From Marivita sp. S6314 (GTDB lineage: Bacteria > Pseudomonadota > Alphaproteobacteria > Rhodobacterales > Rhodobacteraceae), in assembly GCF_023015985.1 (NCBI RefSeq), contig NZ_JALKAO010000004.1, forward strand, positions 186,001-250,000: a DNA stretch of 64,000 nucleotides, given 5' to 3'. The translations under genes were made by a program, and so were the position numbers. Below the pieces are notes generated by a model that saw nothing but the letters and a program-made list of their open reading frames with translations, ran no database searches and was not told the DNA's origin. Positions 42,704 through 51,946 of the stretch are shown in pieces. Position 1 is the stretch's first letter, and the number at the start of each line of letters is the position of its first letter.

Positions 42704-43527
42704 CCCACGATCCGAAAGACGCCCTGCACAAAGCGCGTCAACGGCTTGAGAGTGCCGGCTCTCCGAGTGCGGCGCGCGATGCGAGCGCGCTGATCAGCAA
42801 GGTGCAGGGGAATGCCTCACCCTGGACACCATTGAGCGACGCGCAGATGGCCGAGCTTGACCGTTATGTGCAGCGCCGTGCGCGCCGTGAACCGGTCAGC
42901 CAGATCGTTGGCAAACGCGCCTTCTGGATGCATGACTTCACCGTGACGCCAGAGGTGCTCGACCCGCGCCCCGAGACGGAAACGCTTGTGGATGTCGCAC
43001 GGCAAGCGCCATTCTCAACGGTTCTCGATCTGGGAACCGGGTCGGGGTGCATTGTCCTGTCGCTGCTGCACGAACGGCCCGAGGCGCGGGGACTTGGCGC
43101 CGATGTGTCGGCGGCGGCGCTGGACGTGGCGCGCGGCAATGCGGATACCGTCGGTGTGGCCGACCGCGTGACATGGCAGGTGTCTGACTGGTTTGGCGAA
43201 ATCAATGGGCGATTTGACATGATCGTGTCGAACCCGCCTTATATTGCGAAATCCGAAATGCCGGATCTTGCGCCGGAGCTTGGGTTTGAACCGCGCCTGG
43301 CGTTGACGGATGAGGCGGACGGTCTTGAGGCCTACCGGGCCATCACCAAAGACGCGGGGGCGCATCTCCATCCCGATGGACGCCTGATCGTGGAAATCGG
43401 CCCGACGCAAGCCGCTGATGTCCAAGCGCTCTTTGAAGCACGAGGGTTCACACAGGTGGCAACCCACACGGACCTCGATGGCCGCGACCGGGTCGTTTCC
43501 GGCGTATTCCTGCCGCAAAACACCTAA
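42700..43527 (+). CDS. prmC: Release factor glutamine N5-methyltransferase
   Basis: PrmC methylates the Gln of the GGQ motif in RF1 and RF2. The 275-aa protein starts at GTG overlapping the prfA stop. The SAM-binding motif is [16 protein letters not shown] and the substrate motif is [17 protein letters not shown]. The N-terminal helical domain includes [30 protein letters not shown]. Confidence 0.97.
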   Translation: MTHDPKDALHKARQRLESAGSPSAARDASALISKVQGNASPWTPLSDAQMAELDRYVQRRARREPVSQIVGKRAFWMHDFTVTPEVLDPRPETETLVDVARQAPFSTVLDLGTGSGCIVLSLLHERPEARGLGADVSAAALDVARGNADTVGVADRVTWQVSDWFGEINGRFDMIVSNPPYIAKSEMPDLAPELGFEPRLALTDEADGLEAYRAITKDAGAHLHPDGRLIVEIGPTQAADVQALFEARGFTQVATHTDLDGRDRVVSGVFLPQNT

Positions 43528-43735
43528 TTTTCCACAGTTTTCGGCACATTTTCCGCAAATTACTCTTGTAAGCCTATCGGAGCATGGTTACTCAAGGATA
43601 TCGCTGCAGTTGAGGCAGGTTGATTTCCCCTCTCGCGCGACAGTAAGCCCTTACATGGACGCACTTGCTCAAGACCCGCGCACAAAGCGCACACAGCAAT
43701 GCAAAAACAGCTGAAAGAAGGCTGAAAAGTTACAG

Positions 43736-44323
43736 ATGCGCTCTTCCAATAAACGCTCGCGGAACAAGAACAACCGCAACCGCTCGAACAACAATGTCGG
43801 CAATGTCGTCAATCGTGTCTTTGACAGCTCCGGCCCCGAAGGCAAGGTGCGTGGCACCCCTCAGCAGATCATTGACAAGTACAACCAGCTTGCGCGCGAC
43901 GCACAGCTCAGCAATGACCGTGTGAACGCCGAAAACTTCCAGCAACATGCCGAACATTACATGCGCATGTTGTCCGAAGCGCAGCGCGAACAGGACGCGC
44001 GCCGCGAACAGCAGGAACGCGAAAACCGCGAACGGCAGGCGCAGCGGGATGCAGAACGCGCGGCACGGGCCGAACAGGACCAGCAGTCACAGCCGGACGA
44101 TGAGCCGCGCGGCAAGCAGCCCGATCCTGCGGACGCACCGCAGCCCGACGTGATGGATGTCAGCGCTGACAGTGACAGCGGTTTGGTGGAAACCCCCGAA
44201 GCCAAGGCTGAAGAGGCCCCGCAGGACAAACCCAAGAAACCCCGCGCCCCGCGCAAACCCCGCAAGAAGCCGGAACCCAAGGCAGACGCGGCCGAAGCCC
44301 CGACGCCTGACGCGGCGGAATAA
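43736..44323 (+). CDS. DUF4167 protein, basic N-terminus and disordered C-terminus
   Basis: The 195-aa protein begins with an Asn/Arg/Lys-rich stretch (MRSSNKRSRNKNNRNRSNNN), followed by the DUF4167 core (VNRVFDSSGPEGKVRGTPQQIIDKYNQLARDAQLSNDRVNAENFQQHAEHYMRML). Then come a charged coiled-coil region rich in Arg, Glu and Gln, and a Pro/Lys/Asp tail. The basic tract suggests nucleic acid binding. The family is near-universal in alphaproteobacteria but its role is not established. It lies 208 nt after prmC and converges on ksgA. Confidence 0.88.
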   Translation: MRSSNKRSRNKNNRNRSNNNVGNVVNRVFDSSGPEGKVRGTPQQIIDKYNQLARDAQLSNDRVNAENFQQHAEHYMRMLSEAQREQDARREQQERENRERQAQRDAERAARAEQDQQSQPDDEPRGKQPDPADAPQPDVMDVSADSDSGLVETPEAKAEEAPQDKPKKPRAPRKPRKKPEPKADAAEAPTPDAAE

Positions 44324-44330
44324 GATCGGA

Positions 44331-45176
44331 TCAGGTGGCGCTGGCCACCGATCGCGCCAGCGCGCAAAACGCTTCCACCGACACCCGTTCGGCCCGCTCT
44401 GTCGGGGCGATGCCAACGGCGGTCAGATGATCCTCGATATTTGGTGCCACGGATTTCAACGACGCCCGCAGCATCTTGCGGCGTTGGTTGAACCCTGCCG
44501 CCACAACCCGTTCCAGCACTTTCGGATCCGCGTCGTATTTCGGTGTTGGCAGGGCGCGCAGATGCACAACGGCAGAGCTGACCTTGGGCGGCGGCGTAAA
44601 CGCCTCGGGGGGCAGATGCAGCACGATCTGGGCGGTGCAGCGCCACTGGGCCAGCACCGCAAGCCGCCCGTAGGCCTTTGCACCGGGCTGCGCCACGATG
44701 CGTTCGGCAACCTCTTTCTGGAACATCAGGGTCAACGTGTCCCACACCGGCGGCCATGTCGGCGGGGTCAGCCAACGCACCAGCAACTCGGTACCGACAT
44801 TGTAAGGCAGGTTGGCGCAGATCGCGATGGGCGGGGTTAAAGAGTCGAGCGGATTGATGGCCAGCGCATCGCCCTCGATCACCTCAAGCCGACCGGGATA
44901 GGCGGCGGCAATCTCGGCCAGGGCGGACAGACAGCGGGCATCTTTTTCCACGGCCAGCACCTTGCGGGCCCCTTCGGCCAGCAAGCCGCGTGTCAAACCG
45001 CCGGGGCCGGGGCCGATTTCCAGAACATCCATGCCGGTCAGATCGCCCGCCTGACGCGCGATTTTCGCGGTCAGATTGAGATCGAGCAGAAAATTCTGCC
45101 CCAGCGCTTTTCGCGCGCTCAGATCATGCGTGGCAATAACGTCGCGCAGCGGGGGGAGGGTATCAATTGCCGCCAA
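44331..45176 (-). CDS. rsmA: 16S rRNA (adenine1518/1519-N6) dimethyltransferase
   Basis: RsmA (KsgA) dimethylates two adenosines in helix 45 of 16S rRNA late in 30S assembly. The chosen start is a TTG that reads [20 protein letters not shown], placed after GGGAGGTGG. No ATG occurs before the conserved [18 protein letters not shown]. The SAM motif is [16 protein letters not shown] and the catalytic motif is [14 protein letters not shown]. The product is 281 aa. It is the last gene of the lptF-lptG-lptD-surA-pdxA-ksgA cluster. Confidence 0.95.
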   Translation of the reverse strand: MAAIDTLPPLRDVIATHDLSARKALGQNFLLDLNLTAKIARQAGDLTGMDVLEIGPGPGGLTRGLLAEGARKVLAVEKDARCLSALAEIAAAYPGRLEVIEGDALAINPLDSLTPPIAICANLPYNVGTELLVRWLTPPTWPPVWDTLTLMFQKEVAERIVAQPGAKAYGRLAVLAQWRCTAQIVLHLPPEAFTPPPKVSSAVVHLRALPTPKYDADPKVLERVVAAGFNQRRKMLRASLKSVAPNIEDHLTAVGIAPTERAERVSVEAFCALARSVASAT

Positions 45177-45230
45177 AACACCACCTCCCAAGAAGACCGC
45201 CCTGTCGCATCTTCTTTTTCAAAATATGCA

Positions 45231-46226
45231 TCAACTGTCCGCTCCACCAGTGAGCCGCATGTGTTGCGCACAGGCCAATGACCACGCCATGCGCAAGGCT
45301 TCAATCGTCGAGGTCGGGTTGGCCTGACCGGTTCCGGCGATATCAAACGCGGTGCCGTGATCGGGCGATGTCCGAACGATGGGCAACCCCAGCGTGACGT
45401 TCACGCCGCGGTCGAAATCAAGCGTTTTGATCGGGATGAGGGCCTGATCGTGGTACATGCAGATCGCCGCGTCATACTGCGCGCGGGCCGCCGGATGAAA
45501 CATGGTGTCTGCCGATAAGGGGCCTGCGATCACCATCCCTTCGGTGCGCAGTTCGTCCAGCACCGGGGCGATCACATCCAGTTCCTCGCGCCCCATGCGC
45601 CCGCCTTCGCCCGCATGCGGGTTGAGTCCGGCCACCGCAAGGCGCGGCGTGCCGATGCCAAACTGCGTCACCAGCGCGTCATGGGTGATCCGGATGCGGG
45701 TGCGCAACAGGTCTGCGGTGAGGGCGGTTTTGACCTCTGACAGGGGGATATGGATGGTCACCGGCACCACGCGCAACGCCGGACCGGCCAGCATCATCAC
45801 CACATCCGTCTGATCGCAAAGATGCGCAAGGAACTCGGTATGCCCCGGAAAGGCAAATCCCGCGCCTTCCTGCAGCGCCTGTTTGTGAATGGGCAGCGTA
45901 CACACCCCGCCAGCCTTACCGCTTGCCGCCAGTGCCACGGCCCGTTCGATGGCGGTCACCACGCCCTTGGCCTGCGCCGGTTGTGGCTGACCCGGAACGC
46001 GGTCGCCGTCAAATGGTTGCACCAGCACGGGCAATGCGGATCCGTTTGGGTCCACTTCGTCCGGGGCGGCCACTTCTGTCCAACCCGTCCCTTTCGGCAA
46101 ATGGCGCGGATCCCCGATCAGGAAAAACGGCACCGTGCCGCGCAGCGCGTCAAACGCCGCCACGGCCAGTTCGGGGCCGATGCCCGCAGGCTCGCCGATC
46201 GTCAGGGCAATGGCCGGTGGCGTCAT
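45231..46226 (-). CDS. pdxA: 4-hydroxythreonine-4-phosphate dehydrogenase
   Basis: PdxA oxidises 4-phosphohydroxy-threonine in the DXP-dependent pathway to pyridoxal phosphate. The 331-aa protein starts MTPPAIALTIGEPAGIGPEL. Metal and substrate motifs are FPGHTEFLAHLC (His), GLNPHAGEGGRMGREE (His) and MYHDQALIPIKTLDFDRGVNVTLGLPIVRTSPDHGTAFDIAG. It overlaps surA by ATGA and lies 54 nt before ksgA; surA-pdxA-ksgA is a widely conserved order. Confidence 0.97.
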   Translation of the reverse strand: MTPPAIALTIGEPAGIGPELAVAAFDALRGTVPFFLIGDPRHLPKGTGWTEVAAPDEVDPNGSALPVLVQPFDGDRVPGQPQPAQAKGVVTAIERAVALAASGKAGGVCTLPIHKQALQEGAGFAFPGHTEFLAHLCDQTDVVMMLAGPALRVVPVTIHIPLSEVKTALTADLLRTRIRITHDALVTQFGIGTPRLAVAGLNPHAGEGGRMGREELDVIAPVLDELRTEGMVIAGPLSADTMFHPAARAQYDAAICMYHDQALIPIKTLDFDRGVNVTLGLPIVRTSPDHGTAFDIAGTGQANPTSTIEALRMAWSLACAQHMRLTGGADS

Positions 46227-47452
46227 TTCTCGACGATACGCGCGTCGGCCTTGAGCTGCGCCAGATAGCTTTCGGCAAGCGATTGCAGACGTTGGTTCCG
46301 CAGACCAAGCGCAAACTGGTCGCGGTCCACTTCTTCGTTGATCTCGGCCGTGCGTCCACACAACATCAGGAACATCAGCGTCTGCCCGTTCGACCGGGTC
46401 AGCGCGGTCGACACTTCGCCGGGGTCCAGCTTGGAAAGCTCAAACGCGACATCGGTGGGAATCTCCGCAGGCGGCAGCGTCTGGCGTTCCAGCACCTCTT
46501 CCGGCTGGCCCCGTGCCACACCATAAAGATCATCGCAGCGGTCGACCTTGCTGGCCAGCACGCGGGCCTGCGCCAGCGTGGCATCGCTGCGGCCACCGGG
46601 CAGGTAATAGGCGGCATATTCGATGGCCGAATAGGTCGGGGCGGTGAAACCGGTTTCCTCGATATCGCGCAACTGGAACAGCGCGACGGCGTTGGGGATC
46701 GGCAGCGGCGCGGTCACTTCGCCCGGGGCCAGTGCCAGCACAAGCGGCCGCAGAACCGGGGGCAGGTCTTCGATGTTCTGCCAAGGCAACCGGCCTCCGG
46801 CACCCCGGGTGGCGGTTGCGGAATAGCGGCGGGCTTCCGATGAAAACGCCGCTTCGGATGTGATCTGGCTGATCCGTTCGGCCCGTTCGCGCACGGCCTC
46901 GGCCTGTGGCGGCGGGGCTGGCATGATGATTTCGGACAGCAGCACGCGGACGGATGATCCGCCCGATGCGCCCAGCGCGCGGTCAACTTCGGCTTCGGAC
47001 AGGTTCACCCGCCCGGCAAACCGGGCCTGTACCAACAGACGCCAGCTCAGACCGGCGCGCACGAAGTCGCGGAAGGTCTGCGCGGCCACGCCATTGGCTT
47101 CCAGCGCCTGAATGAACTCGTCGCGGCTCAGGTTGGCGCGCGCGGCAAATTCGGTCATGCCGTCCAGCACTTCTTCGGGCGACGGGACGATCCCGGCCTG
47201 TTCGGCGGCCTGAATGCGCAGCCGGTCCTCGACCAGTTGCTCGCGCGCCAGTTCCTTGACGTTGCCGGGTGCGCGCAGAACGGTCATCATCCGTTCGCGC
47301 TGTTCGATCTCGTAGGCCGTCACAACGCTGTCATTGACCTGGATCGCCGGTGCAAACAGGTTCTGCGCCTTGCCTGGGACCGGGCCAAATGTCAGCGCAA
47401 CGCCAAGCGCCAACGCGCTCAGGTGACGGAATGAAGTGCTCATCAATTGCAT
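46223..47452 (-). CDS. surA: Periplasmic chaperone/peptidyl-prolyl isomerase SurA
   Basis: SurA escorts outer membrane proteins, including LptD, across the periplasm. The 409-aa protein has a signal peptide ending near GPVPGKAQN, the SurA N-terminal domain (IQVNDSVVTAYEIEQRERMM, LVEDRLRIQAAEQAG, RVNLSEAEVDRAL) and one parvulin-like region (LLSEIIMPAP, ARRYSATATRGAGGRLPW, PLVLALAPGEVTAPL). The start MQLMSTSFRHLSA has AAGGAG 11 nt upstream; an ATG three codons later overlaps the lptD stop and is an alternative. Confidence 0.93.
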   Translation of the reverse strand: MQLMSTSFRHLSALALGVALTFGPVPGKAQNLFAPAIQVNDSVVTAYEIEQRERMMTVLRAPGNVKELAREQLVEDRLRIQAAEQAGIVPSPEEVLDGMTEFAARANLSRDEFIQALEANGVAAQTFRDFVRAGLSWRLLVQARFAGRVNLSEAEVDRALGASGGSSVRVLLSEIIMPAPPPQAEAVRERAERISQITSEAAFSSEARRYSATATRGAGGRLPWQNIEDLPPVLRPLVLALAPGEVTAPLPIPNAVALFQLRDIEETGFTAPTYSAIEYAAYYLPGGRSDATLAQARVLASKVDRCDDLYGVARGQPEEVLERQTLPPAEIPTDVAFELSKLDPGEVSTALTRSNGQTLMFLMLCGRTAEINEEVDRDQFALGLRNQRLQSLAESYLAQLKADARIVEK

Positions 47453-49593
47453 GAACGGCGGTACTCCTTGCCGCTGCCGCCTGTGCTGAACCCTGTCAGC
47501 GCGACGGTCAGGCCGAAATCGGTAGATGGTTCAAGATTAGTGGAAGAGGCAAAGCTGCGCGAGACCGAAAAGTCCACTGCGACGCATTCATTTCGATATT
47601 CTGCCCCGATGCCTGCGGTCAGGAACTGACCTTCGGCAATGTCATAGCGGGTGCTGCCCGTTGCCGTCCACTGGCGGTCGATATTGTAGCGCCCGTTCAG
47701 ACGCCATTGGGATTGCGCATCATCGCGGTCCTCTGCCGGGTCGGTAGTCAGCAAGATGTAGGACGCCCCAAGCGAATATTTCGGTTGGGTCACGTTGGCG
47801 CGGATCTCGGCCTTGGTGAAACGCGTGTCCGCCCCATCAAAAAGCCCGCGCGCCAGAAGCTGGATACCGGTCTTGTGCGAAAACTGCCCCGCCAGAAGCC
47901 AGTCTGACGTGGTGCTGTCCATCCCGGACGAGCGCGAGAAATCGGGGTCCGCGTCGTCACGCCAGACGCGCCCTACGGTCAGCGCCGCGCGCCAGCCATC
48001 GGGATCTTCGCGCATCCAGCGCAGCCCGGCCGCACCGATCAATCCGCGTTCCCGCCGATCTGCTGCAGGAAAGCGCGACAGCGACAGCAAATTGCCCTCG
48101 TCAAACTCGACGCGGGTGCTTTCGTCATTGGGCACATCGGTGCGGTCGCCGCCGATCCACCCGACCTGCGCAATCGGCTCCAGCAACACGCGCCCGCCAT
48201 TCTGGGTTTTCTTGACCAGCGGCCAACGCAGTTCCAAAGACGCAGCCGGGGTGACTTGTGTATAATCGCCCTCGGCCACGGCATCCTGCCGCACCGCGAA
48301 ATGGTCAATCCAGACCTCCGTCACGGCACCGGCACGGATCCCTGCGGGCAGGGTCCAGCGATCGCGCCAGCTTAGCCCGATATTCACGCGCCCCACATCG
48401 CGCCCGTCGACCACGGTGTCGGCATCGCTGCCATCCACATCCGTATCCGAATACCGGTAATGGCTGTGCGCGGCGACACCCAGCCGCACTTCGCCGCCGA
48501 TACGCTTGGGAAAGAACCGGCGGTTGTAGCGCAGATCGCCGATGATCGTGGGCTGCGTGGCGTTGTGTTCGCCATCGGTCAGGCTTTCGTAATGGATCAG
48601 CCCCGTTGAAAAGAACGTATCGCGGGTTGTGCGCGACAGGGTGATGGCACTGTCCAGCCGGTCTTTTTTGAACCTGCTGTTATAGTCGTTCAGATAGGCG
48701 TCATCGGTGACCGCTTCGATGTCAAAGGACAGGCGGAACCCCCGGTTCAACTGGAACGCGCCATCCGCGAACAGCAAGCCGCGCAGCGTGCCGCTTTCCA
48801 GCGTATCCCGACTGACCGCCGTATTCACCGTGATATCGCCATTCCTGAAGGCCTGCCGATAGCGGCCCTCAAGCGTGCGGGTGATAGGCGACAGGTAGGG
48901 CGTCAGCGTCAGGTCCGCGTGGTCGCCAATGGGGATGAAGTACGGCAGCTTGATCCCGAAGCCGAGCAGCGTTGAGGTTTTCAGTTCCGGGATCAGGAAC
49001 CCCCGCGCGCGCTCCAGCGTCGGATCGGGCAGGCGCATGCGGGGGATATAGAACACCGGCACGCCCAGAACCCGCAGCTGAGCGTCGTCGAAATAGATCT
49101 GCCGCTCTTCGGCATCATGCACCACACGGCTGGCGCGGATTGCCCAAAGTGGCGGGCGGTCGCTGCCGCAAACCTGGCAGGACGTTGCCGCGACCTGGCT
49201 CATCGCCGTGTAGCGCCCATCAATCCGCGCCGCACGGGCGGACGCGATCTGAAGCTGTTCATCCAGCACAAAACGCGCGCTTTCCAGCAGCCCGTTGCGA
49301 AACCCCTGATCCAGCTGTGCTTCGGTGGCGGTCAGAATCTCGCCGGTGGGTTGGGTGATCCGGATCGGCCCCTGGATATCAAGCGTGTTGGCAACGCGAT
49401 CATAAACGATGCTGCTGGCCGTCAGCCGGGTTCCGTTGTGCAAGGCTTCGACATTGCCGGTGGCCACCAGCTTGTCCCCGCCTTGTTCCACAAGAACGGA
49501 ATCCGCCAGCAACACCACGTTGTCCGATTGTGCAACAGCCACGGCCGCAGTCAGGCAAAGCGACAAAAAGGACGCCATCAGGACACGCAACAT
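47443..49593 (-). CDS. lptD: LPS-assembly outer membrane protein LptD
   Basis: LptD forms the beta barrel that inserts lipopolysaccharide into the outer leaflet. The 716-aa protein starts MLRVLMASFLSLCLTAAVAV (signal peptide). The N-terminal OstA-type jellyroll covers about 25-150 (LLADSVLVEQGGDKLVATGNVEALHNGTRLTASSI). The barrel follows, ending in aromatic-rich strands. A Cys pair in ATSCQVCGSDRPPLW may form a disulfide. It overlaps lptG at its start and surA at its end, so barrel and chaperone are co-expressed. Confidence 0.95.
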   Translation of the reverse strand: MLRVLMASFLSLCLTAAVAVAQSDNVVLLADSVLVEQGGDKLVATGNVEALHNGTRLTASSIVYDRVANTLDIQGPIRITQPTGEILTATEAQLDQGFRNGLLESARFVLDEQLQIASARAARIDGRYTAMSQVAATSCQVCGSDRPPLWAIRASRVVHDAEERQIYFDDAQLRVLGVPVFYIPRMRLPDPTLERARGFLIPELKTSTLLGFGIKLPYFIPIGDHADLTLTPYLSPITRTLEGRYRQAFRNGDITVNTAVSRDTLESGTLRGLLFADGAFQLNRGFRLSFDIEAVTDDAYLNDYNSRFKKDRLDSAITLSRTTRDTFFSTGLIHYESLTDGEHNATQPTIIGDLRYNRRFFPKRIGGEVRLGVAAHSHYRYSDTDVDGSDADTVVDGRDVGRVNIGLSWRDRWTLPAGIRAGAVTEVWIDHFAVRQDAVAEGDYTQVTPAASLELRWPLVKKTQNGGRVLLEPIAQVGWIGGDRTDVPNDESTRVEFDEGNLLSLSRFPAADRRERGLIGAAGLRWMREDPDGWRAALTVGRVWRDDADPDFSRSSGMDSTTSDWLLAGQFSHKTGIQLLARGLFDGADTRFTKAEIRANVTQPKYSLGASYILLTTDPAEDRDDAQSQWRLNGRYNIDRQWTATGSTRYDIAEGQFLTAGIGAEYRNECVAVDFSVSRSFASSTNLEPSTDFGLTVALTGFSTGGSGKEYRRSCN

Positions 49594-50687
49594 CACCCGT
49601 CCTCCCGGTGCAGGATCAACCCAAGCGCCAGCAACACCGAGGCCAGCGGCGGCACCCATGCTGCCGCAAGCGGATTAAGCTGGCCGTTTTCACCCAAAAT
49701 CTGCGCAAAGTTGCGAATGTAGTACAGCGTGAACCCCAGCATTACCGCCGACAGCACGGCCACCCCGGTCCCGCCCATCCGGCTGTGCCGCATGGTGAAG
49801 GCCGCGCCGATCAGGACCATCGAGATCAGGAACACCGGACGCGCCAGTTCCATCTGCAACCACACCGAATGCCGCCGAGCGGAAAATCCGGCGTCTTCCA
49901 GATCGGTGATGAAATCGCTCAGATCCCAAACGGAAATGGCCGATGGCCTGCCAAACCGGTCCTTGATGTTGTCTTCGGTCAGGCTGGACGACACGATCAA
50001 CGTGTCATGCGTGGCCGCGTTCGTTTCGGGGTTTACCCCGGCCACCAGCGGCCAGACCTTGGCATCGCGCAACACCCATTGGCCGGGTTCAAGTTCAGCC
50101 TCTGCCGCCTGAATACGCCGGATCGGGCCACCGCCTTCGGCATAGGCCACGAACATCACATCAAAAAGCACCGTACCGTTCGGATTGGCGCGTGCCGCCC
50201 GGATCACGGTTTGCCCGCGCGGATCGCCCTGGCGCAGCCACAGACCTTCCGCGCCGATCGACAGCGCCGAGGTGCCGCCACTGCGATAGCTTTCGCGCAA
50301 GTCGGAATATGCTTTGGACGTCGCCGCAACAATCGGGTTGCCCATCGCCACAGCCAGCCCGCCTATGATCGCAGCCACCGTCAGGGGGCCCACCAAGGCC
50401 GCCAGCCCCGACCGCCCGGCAGCCCGCGCAACCACCAATTCGGATGACCGCGCCAGCGCGACAAACAACGCAATCGACGACAGGATCATGACCAATGGCA
50501 GGATCTGGTACATCCCTTCGGGCGTGTTCAGCAACGTCAGGCGCATGACCTCACCGAAACTGACCGAGCTGTCCAATCGCCGGATTTGCTCGACCAGATC
50601 AAGCAGAAGCTGAAACAGGAAAAACACGCCAAAGATCGCCAGAAAGGTCCAGAAGAACCGCCGCGCGAAATAGAAATGCAGGGTCAT
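49593..50687 (-). CDS. lptG: LPS export permease LptG
   Basis: LptG pairs with LptF and the LptB ATPase to extract lipopolysaccharide from the inner membrane. The 364-aa protein starts MTLHFYFARRFFWTFLAIFG. Membrane helices flank a periplasmic jellyroll (about residues 130-260: LWLRQGDPRGQTVIRAARAN). The last three helices include RPVFLISMVLIGAAFTMRHSRMGGTGVAVLSAVMLGFTLYYIRNF, typical of LptG. ATGA overlaps join it to lptF and lptD. Confidence 0.95.
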   Translation of the reverse strand: MTLHFYFARRFFWTFLAIFGVFFLFQLLLDLVEQIRRLDSSVSFGEVMRLTLLNTPEGMYQILPLVMILSSIALFVALARSSELVVARAAGRSGLAALVGPLTVAAIIGGLAVAMGNPIVAATSKAYSDLRESYRSGGTSALSIGAEGLWLRQGDPRGQTVIRAARANPNGTVLFDVMFVAYAEGGGPIRRIQAAEAELEPGQWVLRDAKVWPLVAGVNPETNAATHDTLIVSSSLTEDNIKDRFGRPSAISVWDLSDFITDLEDAGFSARRHSVWLQMELARPVFLISMVLIGAAFTMRHSRMGGTGVAVLSAVMLGFTLYYIRNFAQILGENGQLNPLAAAWVPPLASVLLALGLILHREDG

Positions 50688-51814
50688 GTCGTGCCCTCCA
50701 CCGCGGGTGTGCGCGACGGACGGAACGGGCGCGACGCAAGGTGCAGCACGCCTCCGGCAATCGCCAGACCAACCACCGACGGCAGGTACACCAGCGGCCA
50801 AAGCAGCGCGTTGTTGCGGGTGGGGTCGGTGACCGCACTTTCCACAAGTTTCACCACCACCAGCAAAAAAATCGCCACGATGATCTGTCGCCCGACACCG
50901 AAACGGCTGAAACTGCCGGTCATCAGCGTCGAAAACCCGATCAGCGCCGCCACCAACCCCAGCAGGGCTTGCTGAAACCGGCCGTGCAATTCTTCGTAAA
51001 TCCGCGAGATCGGCACCCGCGTCAGGGTCGCCATCTCGTCTGTCCGCGTGATCATATCCCATGTTGCCAGATGCCGGGGGCGCAGGTTCATGTTCTGGCT
51101 CTGCACGATCAGATTGCTGACATCATAGGTGAAATTGTCAAAAATCGTGGTCGACAGGGCATTGGTTTCGGTGCGCAACGTTTGCGCCAAACCGCTGACC
51201 ATGACCAGTCGCGGCCCTTCATCGCTTTGCACCACGTAGGCGCGGTCTGCGGTATAGGTCACTTCGCGGTCGGTCTGGCGGCGATCCGACATGTAAACAT
51301 CGCGCAATTCACCTTCGGGGGTGATGTCGCGGATGAAAAACGTCACCCCGGGGCCGGGATGCAGGAACGTGCCTTCGCGCAGCAACCGGGCACTGACGGA
51401 ACCTGAAATATCAACCTCACGCTGCTTGAGCTGCGCAATCGAGGCCGGCACGAGGAAATGCGTCAGGATCGACATCATCACCGCAACGATCACCCCGAAC
51501 ACCAGAACCGGCCGCGCCAGCCGCCACGGGCTGTAGCCGGTGGCCTGCACCACGGTCAGTTCGGAATCGCCCATCAGGCGGTTGGTGACGTAAACCGCCG
51601 CCGCAAAGGACGCCATCGGCATGACCAGCGCGATCACGCTGGGCAGGCTCAGCGCCGAGAATTCAAGGAACACACCTGCCGAATGACCGTCCGCAATCAG
51701 GCGATCAAACAGCACCACGGCGCGGTTCACCCAGTACACCGAAACAAGCACCAGAGCGAAGAACCCAAAGAGCACCATGAGTTGCGACAGCATGTATCTG
51801 TCGAATCTTGGCAA
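50684..51814 (-). CDS. lptF: LPS export permease LptF
   Basis: The 376-aa permease is the LptG partner. The preferred start is TTG, reading MPRFDRYMLSQLMVLFGFF, because AAGGGG lies 6 nt upstream and the N-terminus then matches family members (xRFDRYMLSQ). A GTG five codons earlier lacks a ribosome binding site. Helices 1-3 include VLVSVYWVNRAVVLFDRLIADG; the periplasmic domain has REGTFLHPGPGVTFFIRDITPEGELRDVYMSDRR; the C-terminal helices end LLWPLVYLPSVVGLAIAGG. It heads the minus-strand operon. Confidence 0.93.
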   Translation of the reverse strand: MPRFDRYMLSQLMVLFGFFALVLVSVYWVNRAVVLFDRLIADGHSAGVFLEFSALSLPSVIALVMPMASFAAAVYVTNRLMGDSELTVVQATGYSPWRLARPVLVFGVIVAVMMSILTHFLVPASIAQLKQREVDISGSVSARLLREGTFLHPGPGVTFFIRDITPEGELRDVYMSDRRQTDREVTYTADRAYVVQSDEGPRLVMVSGLAQTLRTETNALSTTIFDNFTYDVSNLIVQSQNMNLRPRHLATWDMITRTDEMATLTRVPISRIYEELHGRFQQALLGLVAALIGFSTLMTGSFSRFGVGRQIIVAIFLLVVVKLVESAVTDPTRNNALLWPLVYLPSVVGLAIAGGVLHLASRPFRPSRTPAVEGTT

Positions 51815-51946
51815 AGCGGACCCCTTCACACGACATAGAGTAGGCCTACATGACCCTACACCCTAGGGTTTGGGGGAAAACCCCGCTCTGGTCAACCGCG
51901 CGCACGAGCGCTACCCCTATGGGCAAACCAATTTACGGAGTCGAAT

